Source of the DNA: Proteiniborus sp. MB09-C3
Lineage (GTDB): Bacteria; Bacillota; Clostridia; Tissierellales; Proteiniboraceae
Reading direction: 5' to 3'
Assembly (NCBI RefSeq): GCF_030263895.1
Contig: NZ_CP127161.1
Span: 496,001-560,000, forward strand
Length of the DNA: 64,000 bases
The position numbers and the translations under genes are program-made. Within the stretch, counting starts at the first letter, position 1. Every line of letters begins with the position of its first letter. The notes under the pieces are model-generated. The model was not told the origin of the DNA, did not search any database, and worked only from the letters and a program-made list of their open reading frames with translations. Positions 17,621 through 28,683 of this stretch are shown here, piece by piece.

Positions 17621-18736
17621 GTGTACGTAAAAAAAATAAAGCTCATAAATTTCAGAAATTACATGAATTTAGATATGGAGCTAAATAAGACATTGAATAT
17701 TTTTGTTGGTGATAATGCACAGGGTAAAACCAATTTACTTGAATCTATATATATATGTTCAAATGGAAAATCATATAGGACAAGTAAAGATAGAGAACTA
17801 ATTAATCTATTTAAAACTAAGGCTTATATAGGTTTAGATATTGAAAAAGAACACTTTAACAAATATATAGAGATAAAGTTTGAAAAGGATACAAAAAAAC
17901 GAGTAAGAGTAAATAAGGTTGAGCTAGAAAAAATCTCAGAGCTTTTAGGTATATTAAATGTAGTTGTATTTTCACCAGAAGATTTAAAATTGGTAAAAGA
18001 AGGGCCTAGTGAAAGAAGAAATTTTTTAGATGAAGAAATATCTCAAATAAAACCTAAGTATAAATATAACTTAGCTAGATATAATAAAATACTCATGCAA
18101 AGAAATAATCTACTAAAAAGTCGGTCCCATCAAAATAGCTATAGTTTATTTGATGTATGGGATACTCAGCTTTCTCAAGCTGGAGCTGACATCATAGTTG
18201 AAAGAATAAAATTCATAGAAAAGCTTGCTATAATATCAAAAGGTATTCATAATAAATTAACTGGAGGATTAGAGGAACTAAAGCTTGAATATTTATTGTC
18301 GTTTCAGATAGATAGCTTAAATAAATATGATATACAGCTAAGACTAAAAAATATACTTGAAAAAAATATTGAAAAAGATATTCAAAAAGGCAATACTGAA
18401 TTTGGACCTCACAGAGATGATTTGGACATAATAATAAATGGAGTATCTGCAAGAACCTTTGGTTCACAAGGTCAGCAAAGGACAGCAGCTTTATCTTTAA
18501 AGCTGGCAGAAGTGGAGTTAATAAAATCAGAAATAGGAGAATATCCAGTTCTATTATTAGATGATGTATTTTCTGAGCTTGATATAAATAGAAGAAAATA
18601 CTTAGTCTCTACCTTTAAAGATATTCAGACTATAATTACTTCGACGGATGACATAGATTTAGTAGAATTAAATGAAATAGAAAAAAGAGTTTTTTTTATT
18701 AAACAAGGGAAAGTGATTGTGGGGGAGGAAATATAG
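17621..18736 (+). CDS. recF: DNA replication and repair protein RecF
   Basis: A 371-aa SMC/ABC-like ATPase that helps RecOR load RecA at gaps. Walker A is GDNAQGKTNLLESIY, the signature is GSQGQQRTAAL and Walker B is PVLLLDDVFSELD. The GTG at 17621 is 8 bases after AGGGAG; the GTG at 17612 overlaps that site and would add three residues. It is followed without a gap by remB. Confidence 0.96.
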   Translation: MYVKKIKLINFRNYMNLDMELNKTLNIFVGDNAQGKTNLLESIYICSNGKSYRTSKDRELINLFKTKAYIGLDIEKEHFNKYIEIKFEKDTKKRVRVNKVELEKISELLGILNVVVFSPEDLKLVKEGPSERRNFLDEEISQIKPKYKYNLARYNKILMQRNNLLKSRSHQNSYSLFDVWDTQLSQAGADIIVERIKFIEKLAIISKGIHNKLTGGLEELKLEYLLSFQIDSLNKYDIQLRLKNILEKNIEKDIQKGNTEFGPHRDDLDIIINGVSARTFGSQGQQRTAALSLKLAEVELIKSEIGEYPVLLLDDVFSELDINRRKYLVSTFKDIQTIITSTDDIDLVELNEIEKRVFFIKQGKVIVGEEI

Positions 18737-19030
18737 GTGTTTCTTCATGTAGGAAAAAATTTAGTAATACCAATTAAGGAGCTTATAGCTATAATAGATG
18801 CCGATTCAGCATTAAAATCAGAGGATACAAAAAATTTTCTGAAGGTTGCAGAGGAAGAAGGATTTATTTTCGATGTGGCCGAGGATAATATTAAATCTTA
18901 TATTATTACTGAAAAAGTAGAGAAAGACAAAGAAAATTTATCAGAGATTAGACAAAGCATAATATATAGTTCTAATATTTCATCAACGACTCTCTTGAAA
19001 AGAGCAGGCTTTATTGATAATATAGAGTGA
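18737..19030 (+). CDS. remB: Extracellular matrix regulator RemB family (DUF370)
   Basis: A 97-aa protein of the DUF370/YaaB family (MFLHVGKNLVIPIKELIAIID), found between recF and gyrB in many Firmicutes. In Bacillus, RemB aids biofilm gene activation; here the role is inferred. It starts with GTG immediately after the recF stop, and its GGGGGAGG ribosome site lies inside recF, indicating coupling. The C-terminal 40 residues (ISSTTLLKRAGF) are typical of the longer clostridial forms. Confidence 0.88.
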   Translation: MFLHVGKNLVIPIKELIAIIDADSALKSEDTKNFLKVAEEEGFIFDVAEDNIKSYIITEKVEKDKENLSEIRQSIIYSSNISSTTLLKRAGFIDNIE

Positions 19031-19073
19031 TTTTAGGAAAACTAGCCATAAGACTAAATAAAAAATACTATAG

Positions 19074-20999
<1,926 letters not shown>

Positions 21000-21319
21000 G
21001 CATTATGACGAAATAGGACTGCTAATATCAGAGAATATTGATAAGTTTATCAGCTACCGATATTACAGTGAGAGTCAACTGCCTGTGGCATGCCGAATTA
21101 CTGCTGAAAAAGAAATAATGATATAAAAAAGACTGTCTGTAAGAATATGATATGATTTCTGTCAAGTGAAACATATTAAATACAGGCAGTTTTTTTATTC
21201 TAGAAATTCATTTAATTTTGTTTTCCATGGTCAATTTTGGGAATAAATCAATTAAATTAGATTATCTATATTATATAACGATAATAATAGAATTTTAAAC
21301 AAACCATGGGGGTGATTTT
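21000..21319. other. Intergenic region between gyrB and the nqr/rnf-like operon
   Basis: 320 bases with the gyrB terminator (21132-21198) and then AT-rich sequence that should hold the operon promoter; a TATATT-type -10 near 21270 has no convincing -35. No gene or Rex-like site is seen. Confidence 0.55.
21132..21198 (+). terminator. gyrB terminator
   Basis: ACTGTCTGTA (21132-21141) and TACAGGCAGT (21181-21190) pair with one G-U, enclosing a 39-base loop, and are followed by seven T. It isolates gyrB from the downstream operon. Confidence 0.7.
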
Positions 21320-22303
21320 TTGTCATTAATCAATACTAAAAAATATTTCACTCCACAAAAGATTATGAGAGCAGTAATCCTATCTCTAATTCCTGTAATA
21401 TTATCATCAATATACTTTTTTGGCTGGAGATCCTTTATTCTTCTTTTGTGGGTAACACTTTTTGGAGTAGCTACAGAGTGGATTTTTGAGAAAAAGTATG
21501 GAAAGAAGGTTTCAGAAGCAATTTTTGTAACATGCATACTTTATACACTTACCCTTCCAGCACGAACACCATTTTGGATAGCAGCTATAGGTATTATATT
21601 TGGAGTTGTTTTTGGGAAAGAAGTATTCGGAGGATTTGGAAAGAATATTTTTAATCCTGCCTTAGTAGCAAGAGCATTTATCTATGTATCCTTTCCTGAA
21701 CAATTGACAATACAATGGTCAAAATCAGCTTTAGGCTTTCCAGGTGGATTTACTACATACCTTACAGAGAATATCGATGCCATTTCACAAGCCACACCAA
21801 TGCTCATATTCCGTGAAACGGGCGAAAAGATTTCATCTTTAAACTTATTTTTAGGAAACGTTTCAGGCTCCATCGGAGAAACAAGTGCAGCTCTAATAAT
21901 TCTAGCAGGTATATATTTAATTTATAAAAAAGCAGCATCTTGGGAAACTATGACAGGTGTGTTAATTGGTTTTACAGGTCTTAGTAGTATATTGTACTTC
22001 TTAGGTTTTACTCAAATCCCTAATCCTATCTTTGGTATTTTGTCAGGAGGTTTTTTATTTGGAACAGTTTTCATGGCAACAGATCCAGTTTCTTCACCAA
22101 AAACTAAGGGAGGAAAATGGATATATGGAATCCTAATAGGAATTGTAACAGTAATAATACGGGGATATGCACTATTTGCAGGTGGAATGATGTTTGCAAT
22201 ACTAATTGGAAATACTTTTGCACCGATAATTGATGAGGGAGTTAATTATTATAAAAAGTCAAGAAAAGCATCTAAGACAAAAAGAAAAGAGGTGGCAGTA
22301 TGA
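21320..22303 (+). CDS. NqrB/RnfD-family membrane subunit of Na+-translocating oxidoreductase
   Basis: A 327-aa membrane protein with about 8-10 hydrophobic segments; the length fits RnfD better than the roughly 410-aa NqrB. In these families FMN is covalently linked by ApbE to a threonine in Dxx(S/T)xAT; here DAISQATPM places it at T159, with glutamine where glycine is common. It is likely the central ion-pumping subunit. The start is TTG at 21320 after GGGGGTG. It overlaps the next gene by 4 bases and opens a five-gene operon that contains NqrF but neither NqrA nor RnfC. Confidence 0.88.
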   Translation: MSLINTKKYFTPQKIMRAVILSLIPVILSSIYFFGWRSFILLLWVTLFGVATEWIFEKKYGKKVSEAIFVTCILYTLTLPARTPFWIAAIGIIFGVVFGKEVFGGFGKNIFNPALVARAFIYVSFPEQLTIQWSKSALGFPGGFTTYLTENIDAISQATPMLIFRETGEKISSLNLFLGNVSGSIGETSAALIILAGIYLIYKKAASWETMTGVLIGFTGLSSILYFLGFTQIPNPIFGILSGGFLFGTVFMATDPVSSPKTKGGKWIYGILIGIVTVIIRGYALFAGGMMFAILIGNTFAPIIDEGVNYYKKSRKASKTKRKEVAV

Positions 22304-22905
22304 AAAAATCTTTCATTTTTCCAATATTATTTATGGCATTAATTACAGCTTTTTTTACAGCTATACTTGCATTTCTTAACTATAGTACTGCCGATGTGAT
22401 TGCATTTAATCAAGAAACAGAATTAAGAAGAACGCTTTTATATGTTTTCAATATAGAAACACCTTCTCAAGAATCTAAAGTAGTAGAAGAAGTTTTCAAT
22501 AAATATATCAGTGAAGAAGCAATTAATGAAAAAAAAGTTTATATAGCAAAAGAAGATGAAAATATTATAGGCTATGCATTTCCCATAGTAGGAACAGGTC
22601 TTTGGGGAACTGTCGAGGGATTTGCTGCCATATCTGAAGACTTTAGCGAATTATTAGGAATTGATTTTGTATCCCATAGTGAAACTCCTGGCTTAGGAGG
22701 TAGAATTTCTGAAGATTGGTTCAAAGAGCAGTTTAGGGGATTAAAATTAACTGAAGAAAATGGTGGGAACTATATAATCTACAAGCCTTCACCAGGAGGA
22801 AATGTAGATGCTATAGCAGGTGCTACTTTAACTTCTAAATCTGTAAGCAACTTTATGAACCAAGATATATACAGGTTTATAAAAGAAAATAAAGGGGGAA
22901 GATAA
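22300..22905 (+). CDS. NqrC/RnfG-family FMN-binding subunit
   Basis: A 201-aa protein with one N-terminal membrane anchor (about 5-27) and an extracytoplasmic FMN-binding domain. The covalent flavin motif DAIAGATLTS (170-179) points to T176 as the phosphoester-linked FMN site. SETPGLGGRISEDWF is a further family motif. It overlaps the preceding gene by ATGA-type coupling and is followed directly by the NqrD homologue. It receives electrons on the outer face in the known complexes. Confidence 0.93.
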   Translation: MKKSFIFPILFMALITAFFTAILAFLNYSTADVIAFNQETELRRTLLYVFNIETPSQESKVVEEVFNKYISEEAINEKKVYIAKEDENIIGYAFPIVGTGLWGTVEGFAAISEDFSELLGIDFVSHSETPGLGGRISEDWFKEQFRGLKLTEENGGNYIIYKPSPGGNVDAIAGATLTSKSVSNFMNQDIYRFIKENKGGR

Positions 22906-23535
22906 ATGGCTGGAGATAGTCCAAAAAAGATTTTTATACTGGGATTGTGGAAGGACAATCCAGTATTTAGACAGATTATAGGCATATGCTCTGCTTTAGC
23001 AGTTACAAACCTTATGCTTAACTCCCTCATAATGGGACTTGGTCTAATATTTGTCACAGCATTTTCTGAGCTTACTATTTCAATTATTAGAACCATTACA
23101 CCCAAACATATACGTATGATGGTTCAAGTCTTAATAATTTCTGTATTTGTAATTATAGTAGATATTTTCTTAAAAGCTTATTACCCTGAAATGAGTAAGG
23201 CTTTAGGTCCATATGTTGGACTTATAATAACAAATTGTATAATAATGGGACGTTGTGAAGCATATGCACAAAAAAATCCTCCACTAAGTTCTTTTCTTGA
23301 TGGAATTGCATCAGGAGCAGGATATACATTAGTTCTTTTAACCATAGCCTTTGTTAGAGAACTTTTAGGCTTTGGAACTATATTTGGTGTAAAGGTACTG
23401 GGAGATTGGTGGACTAATTGGACAATAATGATAATGCCACCAGGAGCTTTCTTTGTGTTAGCAGTAGTTATATGGATAGCGAGAAGTATTTCTTCAGAAG
23501 ACAAAGAAAAAGAAAAGGAGGCAGTTAAGGCATGA
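22906..23535 (+). CDS. NqrD/RnfE-family membrane subunit
   Basis: A 209-aa six-helix membrane subunit. Typical features are KDNPVFRQIIGICSALAVTN, the ligand cysteine region LIITNCIIMGRCEAYAQKNPP, and FGTIFGVKVLG. NqrD and NqrE homologues together bind an intramembrane [2Fe-2S] centre in Vibrio Nqr. The GGGGGA ribosome site lies at the end of the previous gene. Confidence 0.93.
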   Translation: MAGDSPKKIFILGLWKDNPVFRQIIGICSALAVTNLMLNSLIMGLGLIFVTAFSELTISIIRTITPKHIRMMVQVLIISVFVIIVDIFLKAYYPEMSKALGPYVGLIITNCIIMGRCEAYAQKNPPLSSFLDGIASGAGYTLVLLTIAFVRELLGFGTIFGVKVLGDWWTNWTIMIMPPGAFFVLAVVIWIARSISSEDKEKEKEAVKA

Positions 23536-24122
23536 TAGAACTTAATCCTTTTGTAATTTTCATTGCATCAATTTTTACAAATAACATGATACTAAGTAAT
23601 TTTCTAGGAATGTGTTCATTTATAGCAGTATCTAGTGATATAAAAACCTCGTTAGGGCTTGGAGAAGCAGTTACATTTGTACTAACATTTACTACTATAT
23701 TAAACTATTTCATTTACTATAATGTTCTAGTGCCATTGAATTTAGAATATCTGAGGTTTATAGTTTTTATAATAACTATAGCAGCCTTTGTACAGTTAGT
23801 TGAAATGATAGTTGAAAGATATCTTCCAAATTTATATTATGCATTGGGGATATTTTTACCATTGATTACAGTTAACTGTGCTATACTAGGGGTCTCACTC
23901 TTTATGGTAATACGTGAATATACTTTGCTGCAATCAATTGGATTTAGTTTAGGCTCAGGCATGGGATGGACTATAGCTATAGTTGCTCTGGCTGGTATTA
24001 AGCAAAGACTTAAAAGAGCAAGTGTTCCTAAAGGATTAGAAGGGCCCGGAATAACTATAATAGTAATAGGTCTGATGGCATTAGCTTTTGTAGGCTTTTC
24101 AGGCATAGTACAGATTCAATAG
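23532..24122 (+). CDS. NqrE/RnfA-family membrane subunit
   Basis: A 196-aa six-helix subunit paralogous to NqrD in inverted topology. It contains NNMILSNFLGMCSFIAVS near the N-terminus and LITVNCAILGVSLF, each with the cysteine that ligates the shared iron-sulfur centre. It overlaps the preceding gene by 4 bases. Confidence 0.93.
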   Translation: MIELNPFVIFIASIFTNNMILSNFLGMCSFIAVSSDIKTSLGLGEAVTFVLTFTTILNYFIYYNVLVPLNLEYLRFIVFIITIAAFVQLVEMIVERYLPNLYYALGIFLPLITVNCAILGVSLFMVIREYTLLQSIGFSLGSGMGWTIAIVALAGIKQRLKRASVPKGLEGPGITIIVIGLMALAFVGFSGIVQIQ

Positions 24123-24132
24123 GGGGTCTAAT

Positions 24133-25233
24133 ATGGGCACAATATTAATCACTACTATAACAATTACATCTATTACTGGGATACTTGCATTTTTACTGAC
24201 CCTTGCTGATCGTACTATTAATAATTATGGAGAGATTAAAATCACTATAAATGAGGATAAGGAATGCATAGTTGATGGTGGCTCTTCACTATTATCATCT
24301 TTAATGAGTGAGCAGATTTTTATACCTTCTGCATGTGGTGGAAAGGGGACCTGTGGTTATTGTAAGGTAAAAGTCCTTGAAGGAGGAGGTCCAGTTCTCC
24401 CTACTGAAATCCCATTTCTTACAGAAGATGAGCTTAAGCAAAATGTAAGACTTTCATGTCAATGTAAGGTTAAGCAAGAATTAAAAATTCAGATTTCAGA
24501 AGAATTATTTAATGTAAAAGAATATGAAGCTATAGTAGAGTCAATTGAAGACATGACATCGGTAATCAAAAAAATAAGGCTAAGACTTAAGGATGGAGAG
24601 GGAATTAACTTTAAGCCAGGGCAATATATACAGTTAAAGGCACCATTGTATAAGGGAAATGATGAAGAAGTCTATAGAGCCTATTCTATAGCCTCATCTC
24701 CATCTCATAAAAATTATATAGACTTAATAATTGGATATGTTCCCAATGGAAAAGTAACTACCTATGTACATAAGCTTCTAAAAGAAGGTGATACAGTTTA
24801 CCTTAATGGACCATATGGAGATTTTTGTTTCCAAGAGGATAGCAGCAGAGAAATAATAATGGTGGCAGTAGGCACAGGTATGGCTCCCATACTTTCTATA
24901 CTCTATTATCTAAAAGAAAATAATATAAGTAGGAAATCTACATTTTATTTTGGTGCTAAGACACCAGATGATTTATTTTTACTAAATGAACTAAAGGATT
25001 TTGAAGAAGCTTTATTTGATTTTAAGTTCATACCTACTCTTTCAAGGGTTACTGAAGAACATAACTGGACAGGTGAGAAGGGAAGAGTTAATACTGCCTT
25101 AGAAAAATATATACAAGATGGAGATAATAAAGAAGCTTACTTATGTGGAAATCCTCCAATGATAGATACAGTAGTTTCTGTTTTACAGAAGCTTGGAATA
25201 CCAGAAGAATTAATATTCTTTGACAAGTTCTAA
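24133..25233 (+). CDS. nqrF: NqrF-type NADH-oxidising subunit (2Fe-2S ferredoxin plus FAD/NAD reductase)
   Basis: A 366-aa protein, shorter than the roughly 408 aa of Vibrio NqrF. It has one N-terminal membrane helix (3-24), a plant-type ferredoxin domain with C68, C74, C77 and C109, then a ferredoxin-NADP reductase module: FAD motif RAYSIASSP, NADH motif VAVGTGMAPILSIL, and the C-terminal CGNPPMIDTVV ending in phenylalanine. It is the electron entry subunit that oxidises NADH at the membrane. It takes the place of RnfB/RnfC in this operon. The operon ends here; gyrA follows from its own promoter. Confidence 0.92.
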   Translation: MGTILITTITITSITGILAFLLTLADRTINNYGEIKITINEDKECIVDGGSSLLSSLMSEQIFIPSACGGKGTCGYCKVKVLEGGGPVLPTEIPFLTEDELKQNVRLSCQCKVKQELKIQISEELFNVKEYEAIVESIEDMTSVIKKIRLRLKDGEGINFKPGQYIQLKAPLYKGNDEEVYRAYSIASSPSHKNYIDLIIGYVPNGKVTTYVHKLLKEGDTVYLNGPYGDFCFQEDSSREIIMVAVGTGMAPILSILYYLKENNISRKSTFYFGAKTPDDLFLLNELKDFEEALFDFKFIPTLSRVTEEHNWTGEKGRVNTALEKYIQDGDNKEAYLCGNPPMIDTVVSVLQKLGIPEELIFFDKF

Positions 25234-25312
25234 ACTGATTTATAGTTTAATTCGTATACTTTAGTATAAAATAACATAAATCAAGAAAAAACCACTGCCT
25301 CATTTCAAATAT

Positions 25313-25341
25313 TTGATTTTTATATGTAAAAAGTTTATAAT
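25313..25341 (+). promoter_or_regulatory. gyrA promoter
   Basis: TTGATT (25313-25318), a 17-base spacer and a perfect TATAAT (25336-25341) lie 48 bases before gyrA, so gyrA does not depend on the upstream operon. Confidence 0.75.
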
Positions 25342-25388
25342 ATAAATGGTAACATATAGTTACAAGGACTATTCTTAGGAGGTTTTTT

Positions 25389-27821
25389 ATGAGTAACGAA
25401 GAACGTAATATTTTGCCAATAAACATAGAAGATGAAATGAAAACATCATACTTGGATTATGCAATGAGTGTAATAGTAAGTAGGGCAATACCAGATGTAC
25501 GTGATGGTTTAAAACCAGTGCATAGAAGAATACTATATTCTATGAATGAACTTGGAAATACACCTGATAAGCCTCATAAAAAGTCTGCACGTATCGTAGG
25601 GGATACACTAGGTAAGTATCACCCCCATGGAGACTCATCCGTATACGATGCAATGGTAAAGCTTGCACAGAACTTTTCAACTAGATATATGTTAGTTGAC
25701 GGTCATGGAAACTTTGGATCTGTTGATGGTGACGGAGCTGCACATATGCGTTATACAGAAGCTAGAATGTCTAAGATAGCTTTGGAAATGCTTAGAGATT
25801 TAGGAAAAGATACTGTAGACTATAGACTGAACTTTGATGAAACCTTAAATGAACCTATAGTACTACCAAGTAGATTTCCAAATCTATTAGTAAATGGTTC
25901 TTCAGGAATAGCAGTAGGTATGGCAACGTCAATTCCTCCGCATAATCTAGCAGAAGTCATAGATGGGGCAATAATGATGATAGATGACCCAGAGGTTCAA
26001 GTAGATGACCTTTTAGATTGTATTAAGGGACCTGATTTTCCTACAGGTGCTGTAATAATGGGAAAGGAAGGAATTAAATCAGCATACAGGACAGGTAGAG
26101 GAAAAGTAAGAGTACGAGCTAAAGCTGATATTGAACAGAATAGCAAAGGAAGAACATCTATAATTATTACAGAGATCCCATACCAAGTGAACAAGGCTAG
26201 ACTTATAGAAAAAATAGCAGACCTTGTTAGGGAAAAAAGTCTTGAAGGAATTTCTGATTTAAGAGATGAATCAGATAGAAGTGGTATGAGAATTGTAATA
26301 GAAATTAAAAGAGATGCTAATCCAAACATAGTATTGAACAATCTGTATAAGCATACTCAGCTTCAAGATACATTTAGCATAATAATGATAGCAATAGTAA
26401 ATGGTGAACCAAAATTACTAAATCTTAAACAAATGTTAAGATATTATCTTGATCATCAAAAAGAAATAATAGTAAGAAGAACACAATTTGATTTAAATAA
26501 GGCAGAAGAAAGAGCACACATATTAGAAGGCTTAAGGATAGCATTAGATAATATAGATGCTGTAATTGCTCTTATTAGAGGTTCAATAACTGTAGTTGAG
26601 GCTAAAGAAGGCCTAATGAATAACTTTGGATTAACAGAAAAACAATCTCAAGCAATATTGGATATGCGTCTTCAAAGGCTTACAGGATTAGAAAGAGATA
26701 AAATTGAAGAAGAGTATGAAGCTCTCATAATAGAAATAAATAGATTAAAAGAGATACTTGCCAACGAAAGACTTATATATCAAATAATCAGAGAAGAACT
26801 TATTGAAATTAAAGAAAATTATAAAGATGAAAGAAGAACAGAAATAAGACCTTTAGCCGAAGAAATAGATATAGAAGATATGATACAAGAGGAAAACGTA
26901 GCAATTACACTAACTCATTTTGGCTATATCAAGAGGATGCCAGAAGACACATATAAGGCGCAAAAAAGAGGCGGAAAGGGAGTAACAGGGCTTACTACTA
27001 GAGAAGAGGATTTCGTTGAGCATCTATTTGTAACCTCAACACATGATAATTTGTTATTCTTTACAAATCAAGGTAGAGTATATAGCTTGAAGGCGTACGA
27101 AATACCAGAAGCTAAGAGACAAGCAAAAGGTACAGCTATTATCAATCTGCTTCAATTAAATTCAGGAGAAAATATTTCCGCTATAATACCTATAAAAGAT
27201 TTTGGTCCAGATGATTTTCTTGTTCTTGTTACACAAAATGGAACTATCAAGAAAACTAAATTAGAGCAGTTTGAAAATATAAGAAAAAGCGGTTTAATAG
27301 CCATTAGCTTAAGAGAAAATGATGAGCTTATAAGTGTAAGAAGAACAGATGGGAAAAGCGATATAATACTGGTAACTTCAAATGGTATGTCAATTAGGTT
27401 TAATGAAGAAGATGTAAGAGACATGGGTAGAACTGCCATGGGAGTTAAGGCAATAAATCTAAATAAAGATGATAAACTGGTAGGAATGGGTACAGTAGAG
27501 GACGGTAAGGACTTACTTGTTATAAGCGAATCTGGATATGGTAAAAGAACTTCTCTTGATGAGTATAGAGTTCAATCAAGAGGAGGAAAAGGCATAAAGA
27601 CTTATAATGTAAAAGACAGGACTGGAAAATTAATAAGTGCAAAGATAGTAGAAGAAGATGATGAAATTATGATAATAAGTCTTTCAGGAGTTATAATAAG
27701 ACTAAAAGTATCAGACATATCACAGATGGGAAGATCGACTCAAGGAGTAACTCTAATGAGATTTGGTAAAGACGATAGGGTAGTATCCGTTGCTACAGTA
27801 GTTGCTGAGGAATTAGAATAG
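25389..27821 (+). CDS. gyrA: DNA gyrase subunit A
   Basis: An 810-aa breakage-reunion subunit. The active tyrosine is Y122 in RYTEAR, and the quinolone-resistance region reads HGDSSVYD with S83 and D87 in the sensitive state. The C-terminal beta-pinwheel has the gyrase box variant QAKGTA and repeats such as RGGKGI. AGGAGG precedes the ATG. It is separated from gyrB by 4.4 kb of nqr-like genes. Confidence 0.98.
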   Translation: MSNEERNILPINIEDEMKTSYLDYAMSVIVSRAIPDVRDGLKPVHRRILYSMNELGNTPDKPHKKSARIVGDTLGKYHPHGDSSVYDAMVKLAQNFSTRYMLVDGHGNFGSVDGDGAAHMRYTEARMSKIALEMLRDLGKDTVDYRLNFDETLNEPIVLPSRFPNLLVNGSSGIAVGMATSIPPHNLAEVIDGAIMMIDDPEVQVDDLLDCIKGPDFPTGAVIMGKEGIKSAYRTGRGKVRVRAKADIEQNSKGRTSIIITEIPYQVNKARLIEKIADLVREKSLEGISDLRDESDRSGMRIVIEIKRDANPNIVLNNLYKHTQLQDTFSIIMIAIVNGEPKLLNLKQMLRYYLDHQKEIIVRRTQFDLNKAEERAHILEGLRIALDNIDAVIALIRGSITVVEAKEGLMNNFGLTEKQSQAILDMRLQRLTGLERDKIEEEYEALIIEINRLKEILANERLIYQIIREELIEIKENYKDERRTEIRPLAEEIDIEDMIQEENVAITLTHFGYIKRMPEDTYKAQKRGGKGVTGLTTREEDFVEHLFVTSTHDNLLFFTNQGRVYSLKAYEIPEAKRQAKGTAIINLLQLNSGENISAIIPIKDFGPDDFLVLVTQNGTIKKTKLEQFENIRKSGLIAISLRENDELISVRRTDGKSDIILVTSNGMSIRFNEEDVRDMGRTAMGVKAINLNKDDKLVGMGTVEDGKDLLVISESGYGKRTSLDEYRVQSRGGKGIKTYNVKDRTGKLISAKIVEEDDEIMIISLSGVIIRLKVSDISQMGRSTQGVTLMRFGKDDRVVSVATVVAEELE

Positions 27822-27848
27822 CGTACTTTTTTGTACGCTTTCTTCTTC
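27821..27848 (+). terminator. gyrA terminator
   Basis: GCGTAC/GTACGC stem directly after the gyrA stop with a T-rich tail (TTTCTTCTTC). Confidence 0.65.
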
Positions 27849-27924
27849 TATATAAGTTTACATTAGTGCCAATTTATTATACTATATTAATATATTTATA
27901 ATAAAAAAGGAGGGACATTATACA

Positions 27925-28236
27925 ATGGAAATTAATAAAATGTTTAACGAAAACTTAGACTCATGGGTAATAGATATTATTGGTGAATTAGATATTTATA
28001 CATCACCTAAATTTAAAGAAATACTTCTTGAGGCATTAGAAGAAAAAATGTGTAATATAATAATAAATGGCCAAAGCTTATCCTATATAGATAGTACGGG
28101 ACTAGGAGTATTAATAAGTGCCTTGAAAAAAGTAAAGGAAAATGAAAAAACTATAACTATTAAAGGTATCAAGCCTAATATTAAAAAATTATTTGACTTG
28201 ACAAGTTTAGATAAAGTGTTTCTTATAAAGGAGTGA
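27925..28236 (+). CDS. rsbV: Anti-sigma factor antagonist (RsbV-like, STAS domain)
   Basis: A 103-aa STAS-domain protein. The phosphorylatable serine is S57 in YIDSTGLGVL. In the partner-switching pathway the unphosphorylated form binds RsbW and frees the sigma factor. AAAGGAGG lies ahead of the ATG. It is the first gene of rsbV-rsbW-sigB; SpoIIAA of the sporulation operon is the alternative, but the downstream sigma factor is SigB-like. Confidence 0.88.
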   Translation: MEINKMFNENLDSWVIDIIGELDIYTSPKFKEILLEALEEKMCNIIINGQSLSYIDSTGLGVLISALKKVKENEKTITIKGIKPNIKKLFDLTSLDKVFLIKE

Positions 28237-28239
28237 CCA

Positions 28240-28683
28240 ATGGAAATGGTAGATAATTTTGAGAGTAGCTTTGATAGTATAAAACTTAATGTTCCCAATA
28301 AGGCTGAATATGTAAGCGTAGTTAGACTTACAACTTCTGCTATAGCGAGCAGGATGGGATTTGATATAGAAGAAATAGAAGATATTAAAGTAGCTATAGC
28401 AGAAGCTTGTACTAGTACATTGGAGCATAGCTTAAGCAGCGAAAAAGAAAACTTTGATATTAACTTCGATATGTATGTGGACAAGTTAGTAATAACAGTA
28501 AAGGATATAGGAAAAGGATTTAATGTAGATGATATAAAGGAATTAAAGGTTGAAGAGTTGGGAGAAGGTGGGTTAGGAATATTTATAATCAATTCTCTTA
28601 TGGATGAAGTTGAAATAATTAATGATAGAGAAAAGGGTACTGAGATAAGAATGATTAAGTATATAAAGGATGATATTATATGA
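28240..28683 (+). CDS. rsbW: Anti-sigma factor / serine kinase RsbW-like
   Basis: A 147-aa GHKL kinase that would sequester sigma-B and phosphorylate RsbV. G1 (KDIGKGF) and G2 (GEGGLGIFII) boxes are intact. The N box reads EACTSTLEHS: the usual magnesium-binding asparagine (EACTNxxxH) is serine, confirmed by the codon AGT. The change may affect nucleotide binding or kinase activity. It starts 3 bases after rsbV and overlaps sigB by 4 bases. Confidence 0.88.
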   Translation: MEMVDNFESSFDSIKLNVPNKAEYVSVVRLTTSAIASRMGFDIEEIEDIKVAIAEACTSTLEHSLSSEKENFDINFDMYVDKLVITVKDIGKGFNVDDIKELKVEELGEGGLGIFIINSLMDEVEIINDREKGTEIRMIKYIKDDII

